Shown here: piece after piece, positions 60,377 through 64,000 of the stretch
Layout of the letters: each line of letters opens with the position of its first letter
How positions within the stretch are numbered: the first letter of the stretch is position 1
Origin: an uncultured Alphaproteobacteria bacterium
GTDB taxonomy: Bacteria; Pseudomonadota; Alphaproteobacteria; HIMB59; GCA-002718135
NCBI GenBank assembly: GCA_902601455.1
Contig: CACKNC010000005.1
Span: 1-64,000, forward strand
DNA: 64,000 bases
Direction: 5' to 3'
Notes under the pieces: generated by a model
Seen by the model: the letters and a program-made list of their open reading frames with translations, nothing else
Told to the model about the DNA's origin: nothing
Databases searched by the model: none
Made by a program: the position numbers and the translations under genes

Positions 60377-61759
60377 ATGAAATCTAAGTACAAAAAAGTA
60401 GAACTTGCCACCATTAAAGAATTTAACGATTTTAAAAAAAAACATAAAAAAATTAAATACCTTGATGTAATTTTGGGTGATTTATCAGGTATCATTAGAG
60501 GTAAAAGAATTCCTATTTCTGATGCAGATAAAATTTTTATAACTGGTGTACAGTTTTGTTATTCAACCTTTTTACTCGATACATCAGGGTACTGTCCAGA
60601 TGCAGAGGGAAGGGGATTCACTGACGGTGATCCTGATGCAAATTATTATCCGGTTAAAAATACACTATCTATTATACCTTGGCATAAAGATAATATAGCT
60701 CAAGTACTAATTACAATTCAAGATGAGTCACGTTATTCTTCTATTATGGATCCAAGAAATGTTTTAGCTAAAGTGTGGGATAATTTTTCAAAATTAAAAT
60801 TACATCCAAGAGTAGCTTTTGAGCTGGAGTTTTATTTAATAAAGAGGAGAAAGAAGCTTGATGAAAATCCAACACCCCCAGTATCTAAAAGAAACAACAG
60901 GCAAGCAGAAGGAACACAAGTTTATGGAATGAGTGAGCTCGATGATTTTTATAATTTTTTAGAAGAAATTAATAATTTTTGTAAAATTCAAAATATACCA
61001 GCTTCAACTGCATCTTCTGAATTTGCTCCTGGGCAATTTGAAATTAATTTAAACAGTACCACAAATTTATTAAAAGCAGCAGATGACTCAGTTTTATTGA
61101 GAAGGCTTGTAAAGGAAACAGCAATTAAGCATGGTTATGAAGCTACATTTCTATCAAAACCATACCTAAGTGAAGCAGGAAGTGGCATGCATTTACATTT
61201 AAGTTTATATGATAAAAATAAAAAAAATGTTTTTTCTAAAAATAAATTAAAAAATAAAAATTTACTCCACGCAATTGGAGGTCTCCAAAAAACAATGTAT
61301 GAATGTATGGCTATTTTTGCACCAAACATTAATTCATATAGAAGATTTTTACCTGATCAATTTGTTCCAGTTAATTCTAGCTGGGGGCCAAATAATAGAT
61401 CTGTGGCTTTTAGAATTCCAGTTAGTAATGAAGAAGCGACAAGAATAGAACATAGAGTTGCTGGAGCAGAAGCTAACGCTTATTTAGTACTATCTTCAAT
61501 CTTAACTGGAATTATGTATGGTTTAAAAAATAAAATCATTCCTGATAAACCACGTATAGATAACGCTTGTGATAATCCAGATAAAGAGATGCCTTTAAAT
61601 ATTGATGACGCACTTACAAAATTAAAAAGCTCAAAAGTGATGAACAAATACCTCACCAAAGAGTATGTTAAAATTTATGTTGATCTAAAAAGAAAAGAAC
61701 AAGTATCTTTTCATTCAGAAATTTCAAATACAGAACTTAAGTGGTATCTTAATCTTTAG
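60377..61759 (+). CDS. puuA: Glutamine synthetase family, gamma-glutamylputrescine synthetase-like
   Basis: 460 residues. The sequence tracks E. coli PuuA over its length: GDLSGIIRGKRIP near the start, AFELEFYLI near 150, GQFEINLNS near 215, AGSGMHLHLSLYD near 265, RRFLPDQFVPVNSSWGPNNRS and IEHRVAGAEANAYL for the metal and ATP sites. PuuA ligates glutamate to putrescine, the first step of the gamma-glutamyl putrescine pathway. The neighbouring agmatine genes make putrescine, and a PuuC-like dehydrogenase lies at 28212. Other glutamylamide synthetases cannot be excluded. Confidence 0.78.
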   Translation: MKSKYKKVELATIKEFNDFKKKHKKIKYLDVILGDLSGIIRGKRIPISDADKIFITGVQFCYSTFLLDTSGYCPDAEGRGFTDGDPDANYYPVKNTLSIIPWHKDNIAQVLITIQDESRYSSIMDPRNVLAKVWDNFSKLKLHPRVAFELEFYLIKRRKKLDENPTPPVSKRNNRQAEGTQVYGMSELDDFYNFLEEINNFCKIQNIPASTASSEFAPGQFEINLNSTTNLLKAADDSVLLRRLVKETAIKHGYEATFLSKPYLSEAGSGMHLHLSLYDKNKKNVFSKNKLKNKNLLHAIGGLQKTMYECMAIFAPNINSYRRFLPDQFVPVNSSWGPNNRSVAFRIPVSNEEATRIEHRVAGAEANAYLVLSSILTGIMYGLKNKIIPDKPRIDNACDNPDKEMPLNIDDALTKLKSSKVMNKYLTKEYVKIYVDLKRKEQVSFHSEISNTELKWYLNL

Positions 61760-62618
61760 TCTCTCCATTAAGACTGAGTATTTCTTCATATAATTCAGGC
61801 CTTCTGTCTCTAAATAGTCCCCAATTTCTTCTGAAGAGATGATTTTCTTCAGTGTCTATTTCTGCAATTATTACTTCTTCTATATCTTTTGAAGCTTCAG
61901 CAATTATTTTACCAGATCTATTACAAATAAATGATTTTCCATAAAAACCATTAACTTGCCCCTTAACAGATTCTGAACCAATTCTATTTGACGCAACAAC
62001 TGGCATTATGTTTGCAGCAGCATGACCTTGCATTACTGTTTGCCAAGCATCAGAGCTATCATATGTACTCATTATCTCATCACCAATAGCCGTGGGGTAA
62101 AACAAAACTTCAGCACCTTTTAAGGCCATTATACGAGCAGCTTCAGGAAACCATTGATCCCAACAAATTCCAATACCAATCTTTCCAAACTTTGTATTCC
62201 AAACTTTAAAACCAGTATCACCAGGATTAAAATAATATTTTTCAAGATATCCTGCACCATCTGGAATATGGGATTTTCGATATTTGCCAAGTATTTTACC
62301 ATCAGAGTCAATTACAGCTATTGAATTGAAATATGCATTATTATCTTTTTCAAAAAAACTTATTGGTAAGACAACTTTATTTTTTTTTGCAACTTCACTC
62401 ATTTCTTTTATTAAAGTATTATTTTCAAAAGGTTGAGCCAACTTAAAAATTTCCTCGTCATATTGAATACAAAAATATGGAGTTTGAAATAATTCTTGAA
62501 GCAAAACTATATTTGCACCCTGTTGAGCGGCTTTTTCAATTAAATGAATAGATTTTTTTATATTATTGTCAATTTCCCAATCACAACTCATTTGAGTTGC
62601 AGCTACTTTAATCTTCAT
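61749..62618 (-). CDS. aguB: N-carbamoylputrescine amidase
   Basis: 289 residues of the nitrilase superfamily. The Glu-Lys-Cys triad is E42 in LLQELF, K115 in YRKSHIPDG and C152 in GICWDQWFPEA. The sequence around the Cys (ICWDQWFPEAAR) and QTPYFC are typical of AguB. It hydrolyses N-carbamoylputrescine to putrescine, CO2 and ammonia. The gene starts 10 bases inside the small DUF6356-like gene's end and converges with puuA by 11 bases. Confidence 0.9.
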   Translation of the reverse strand: MKIKVAATQMSCDWEIDNNIKKSIHLIEKAAQQGANIVLLQELFQTPYFCIQYDEEIFKLAQPFENNTLIKEMSEVAKKNKVVLPISFFEKDNNAYFNSIAVIDSDGKILGKYRKSHIPDGAGYLEKYYFNPGDTGFKVWNTKFGKIGIGICWDQWFPEAARIMALKGAEVLFYPTAIGDEIMSTYDSSDAWQTVMQGHAAANIMPVVASNRIGSESVKGQVNGFYGKSFICNRSGKIIAEASKDIEEVIIAEIDTEENHLFRRNWGLFRDRRPELYEEILSLNGETKD

Positions 62619-62832
62619 TTTTTATCCTCTTTTTTTCTTCAAGGTAGTTATGTAAGCTTATTATTTTTTTACTTGCATTTGTTTGGAATACAGATGGTAT
62701 GATTGAGTGAATAAATGCCATAACAGAGGCTTTAAATAAATCAAAAGATATTTTTTGAGCTACAGACATGTGTTGAAAGTAGCTTTCATTAGCATCGGTA
62801 CAATGTTTTTTTGATTTTTTAAGAAAATTCAT
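62608..62832 (-). CDS. Small DUF6356-like protein
   Basis: I take the ATG at 62832 (74 residues); an upstream ATG at 62868 lies inside aguA. CTDANESYFQHM, then a hydrophobic/amphipathic stretch (FDLFKASVMAFIHSIIPSVFQT), then an acidic-basic tail, recall the DUF6356 family, small membrane-associated proteins of alphaproteobacteria with no known function. It starts two bases after the aguA stop and overlaps aguB by 11 bases, so it is translated with the agmatine genes. Confidence 0.6.
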   Translation of the reverse strand: MNFLKKSKKHCTDANESYFQHMSVAQKISFDLFKASVMAFIHSIIPSVFQTNASKKIISLHNYLEEKKRIKNED

Positions 62833-62834
62833 TA

Positions 62835-63878
62835 TTAAAGGCTTAATGGTTGTTGTTGGGTTATGCAATGAATATTTCCTCCACCAAGTGAAATATCAAT
62901 TCCATTAATAGCTATTACTTTTCTATTAGGAAATACTGATTGAATTATTTTTTGCGCATTTTTATCAGCTTTTTCATCTTCGAAACTAGGCATTATGATC
63001 CCATCATTTGCTATGTAGAAATTAATATACGAACTTGGCTCATCATCATTTGGTATAAGTCTTTTATAAGACATTTCAATTTCAATAACTTCTAACGAAC
63101 GACCTTTAGCATCAACTGAAGTTTTTAATATTTCTAAATTTTCATTTAATTTTTCATAAAAAGGGTCCTGTTTATCACTGCAAGATAAAGCTAGAACCTT
63201 TCTCTCATTTGCAAAACAAGCAATATTGTCAATATGCCCATCAGTTCCTTCATCTGTGCCATGTTTAAGCCAAATAATCTTTTCAATATTTAAATATTTT
63301 TTTATGTTTTCTTCTATTTCTCCTTTTGTAAGTTTCGGGTTTCTGTTTTTATTTAAGAGACATTGTTCAGTTGTAATTAATGTACCTGCTCCATCGACAT
63401 GTATTGATCCTCCTTCGAGAACCATTTGTGATTTAAAATATGTTGCAGAACTTTTATCTATCATAAACTTAGCAATTTTATTATCAGAGTCATGTGGTGT
63501 GAATTTCCCCCACCCATTAAACTCCCAATCAACTCCTCCTAATTTTTTTTTATCATTTAAAAGGAATGTAGCTCCAGAATCTCTTGCCCAACAATCATCA
63601 TTTTGAAATTCATAAATATTTATTGATTTATCAAGTAATTTATTGGCAATTTCTATATCTTGAGGATTAACAATCATATTTACTTTTTCAAAATTTGATA
63701 TTGCTTTAGCGACTTCTGCCCATTTATATCTACCTTTTTCAAAATTAAAATGAGACCAACTTTCAATTTCTTTATATGAATTCTTATTATCAAACTCATG
63801 AGGCCATTGCATCCAACAACATTTATGAGGATACCACTCAGGAGGCATAAAAAAATTTTGTTGCTTTGGATCTGTCAT
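62835..63878 (-). CDS. aguA: Agmatine deiminase
   Basis: 347 residues. The guanidino-modifying fold is shown by CWARDSGATF with its substrate Asp, EGGSIHVDG, then GTDGHIDNIACF with the catalytic His, and the nucleophile C338 in GGGNIHCITQQ. It converts agmatine to N-carbamoylputrescine and ammonia, and aguB takes the product on. Its start codon directly follows the stop of an upstream lipoprotein gene (TAAATG). Confidence 0.93.
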   Translation of the reverse strand: MTDPKQQNFFMPPEWYPHKCCWMQWPHEFDNKNSYKEIESWSHFNFEKGRYKWAEVAKAISNFEKVNMIVNPQDIEIANKLLDKSINIYEFQNDDCWARDSGATFLLNDKKKLGGVDWEFNGWGKFTPHDSDNKIAKFMIDKSSATYFKSQMVLEGGSIHVDGAGTLITTEQCLLNKNRNPKLTKGEIEENIKKYLNIEKIIWLKHGTDEGTDGHIDNIACFANERKVLALSCSDKQDPFYEKLNENLEILKTSVDAKGRSLEVIEIEMSYKRLIPNDDEPSSYINFYIANDGIIMPSFEDEKADKNAQKIIQSVFPNRKVIAINGIDISLGGGNIHCITQQQPLSL

Positions 63879-64000
63879 TTAATCATTAATTTTGCAGTTT
63901 GTGCATTTTCTAAATGTGAAGTCGCCTTTTTTACCTTTTTTTAAAGGTGAATCATTACAACCAACTAAAAAAATAAAAGAAAATAATATTACAAAGCTTA
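63879..64000 (-). CDS. Small lipoprotein with CxxC tail, 5' end outside window
   Basis: This frame is open to the window edge and ends at TAA 63879-63881. The visible 39 residues begin SFVILFSFIFLVGC, a signal-peptide core with lipobox LVGC (Cys at 63957-63959), then NDSPLKKGKKGDFTFRKCTNCKIND. The tail holds C-T-N-C. It is adjacent to aguA with no gap, so it is probably cotranscribed. The start lies beyond base 64000. Family not recognised. Confidence 0.6.
   Translation of the reverse strand, partial: SFVILFSFIFLVGCNDSPLKKGKKGDFTFRKCTNCKIND

Noticed and set aside
63226..63606. 126-residue plus-strand ORF opposite aguA
   Set aside because: Shadow of aguA; aguA carries all agmatine deiminase motifs in this stretch.
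1..64000. CRISPR array, tRNA, rRNA, transposase or phage genes
   Set aside because: No regularly spaced direct repeats, no cloverleaf with a conserved T-loop, and no transposase or integrase motifs were found on either strand by reading.

Overview
The window is strongly AT-rich and very densely packed. Most neighbouring genes overlap by 1-11 bases or sit a few bases apart, there is no transposase, tRNA, rRNA or CRISPR, and the gene content (betaine/carnitine catabolism, ProXWV, polyamine uptake, TAT-exported binding protein, BetI-like regulator) fits a streamlined marine alphaproteobacterium of the SAR11/HIMB59/AEGEAN-169 type. That placement is inference from gene content and base composition; there is no marker gene here to settle it.

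Region 1 (1-21.8 kb) is a surface-polysaccharide locus. It holds glycosyltransferases, a complete dTDP-L-rhamnose set (rmlB-A-C-D), an O-antigen ligase/polymerase, a WecA-type initiating transferase, a nucleotide-sugar dehydrogenase, a polysaccharide deacetylase, and a nonulosonic (sialic-type) acid pathway: a NeuC-type hydrolysing epimerase, a short NeuB lacking its usual C-terminal domain, two CMP-acid synthetases, and a putative transferase carrying the EDG and HP motifs of bacterial sialyltransferases. One CMP-acid synthetase sits in an operon with an enolase-superfamily enzyme and a 2-hydroxyacid dehydrogenase, an unusual grouping.

Region 2 (21.8-27.4 kb) is a single seven-gene minus-strand operon: class V aminotransferase, methyltransferase, PhyH dioxygenase, acyl carrier protein, ketoacyl-ACP synthase III, SDR reductase and a GNAT-like protein. 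I do not recognise it as a described pathway. It looks like a small acyl-building and decorating system.

Region 3 (27.4-54.4 kb) is devoted to quaternary amines. It has a gamma-butyrobetaine-hydroxylase-like oxygenase, the carnitine-to-glycine-betaine set (cdhA, cdhC, cdhB), a CaiD hydratase with an acyl-CoA dehydrogenase and an NDP-forming CoA ligase (a CoA route from gamma-butyrobetaine towards carnitine), a ProXWV importer, a choline-dehydrogenase-like GMC oxidase, a GcvT-like methyl transferase with two phytoene-desaturase-like flavoproteins, and an HD-domain protein resembling the TmpB/PhnZ phosphonate oxygenases. A ScfR-type XRE regulator faces a previously untracked 57-residue ORF across a promoter with mirrored TGTAAA boxes.

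Region 4 (54.5-64 kb) starts with a BetI-like TetR regulator leading an operon with an acyl-CoA dehydrogenase and a PotBCA-type ABC transporter. A bidirectional terminator separates this from the TAT-type binding protein. Then come a gamma-glutamylputrescine-synthetase-like gene and an agmatine-to-putrescine operon (aguA, small DUF6356-like gene, aguB) preceded by the end of a small lipoprotein gene. A 16-base inverted repeat, TTGAATG-AG-CATTCAA, lies in front of the flavoprotein operon opposite the TetR gene, and a near-identical copy lies about 8.3 kb away before the class III aminotransferase operon. This suggests one BetI-like regulator coordinates regions 3 and 4.
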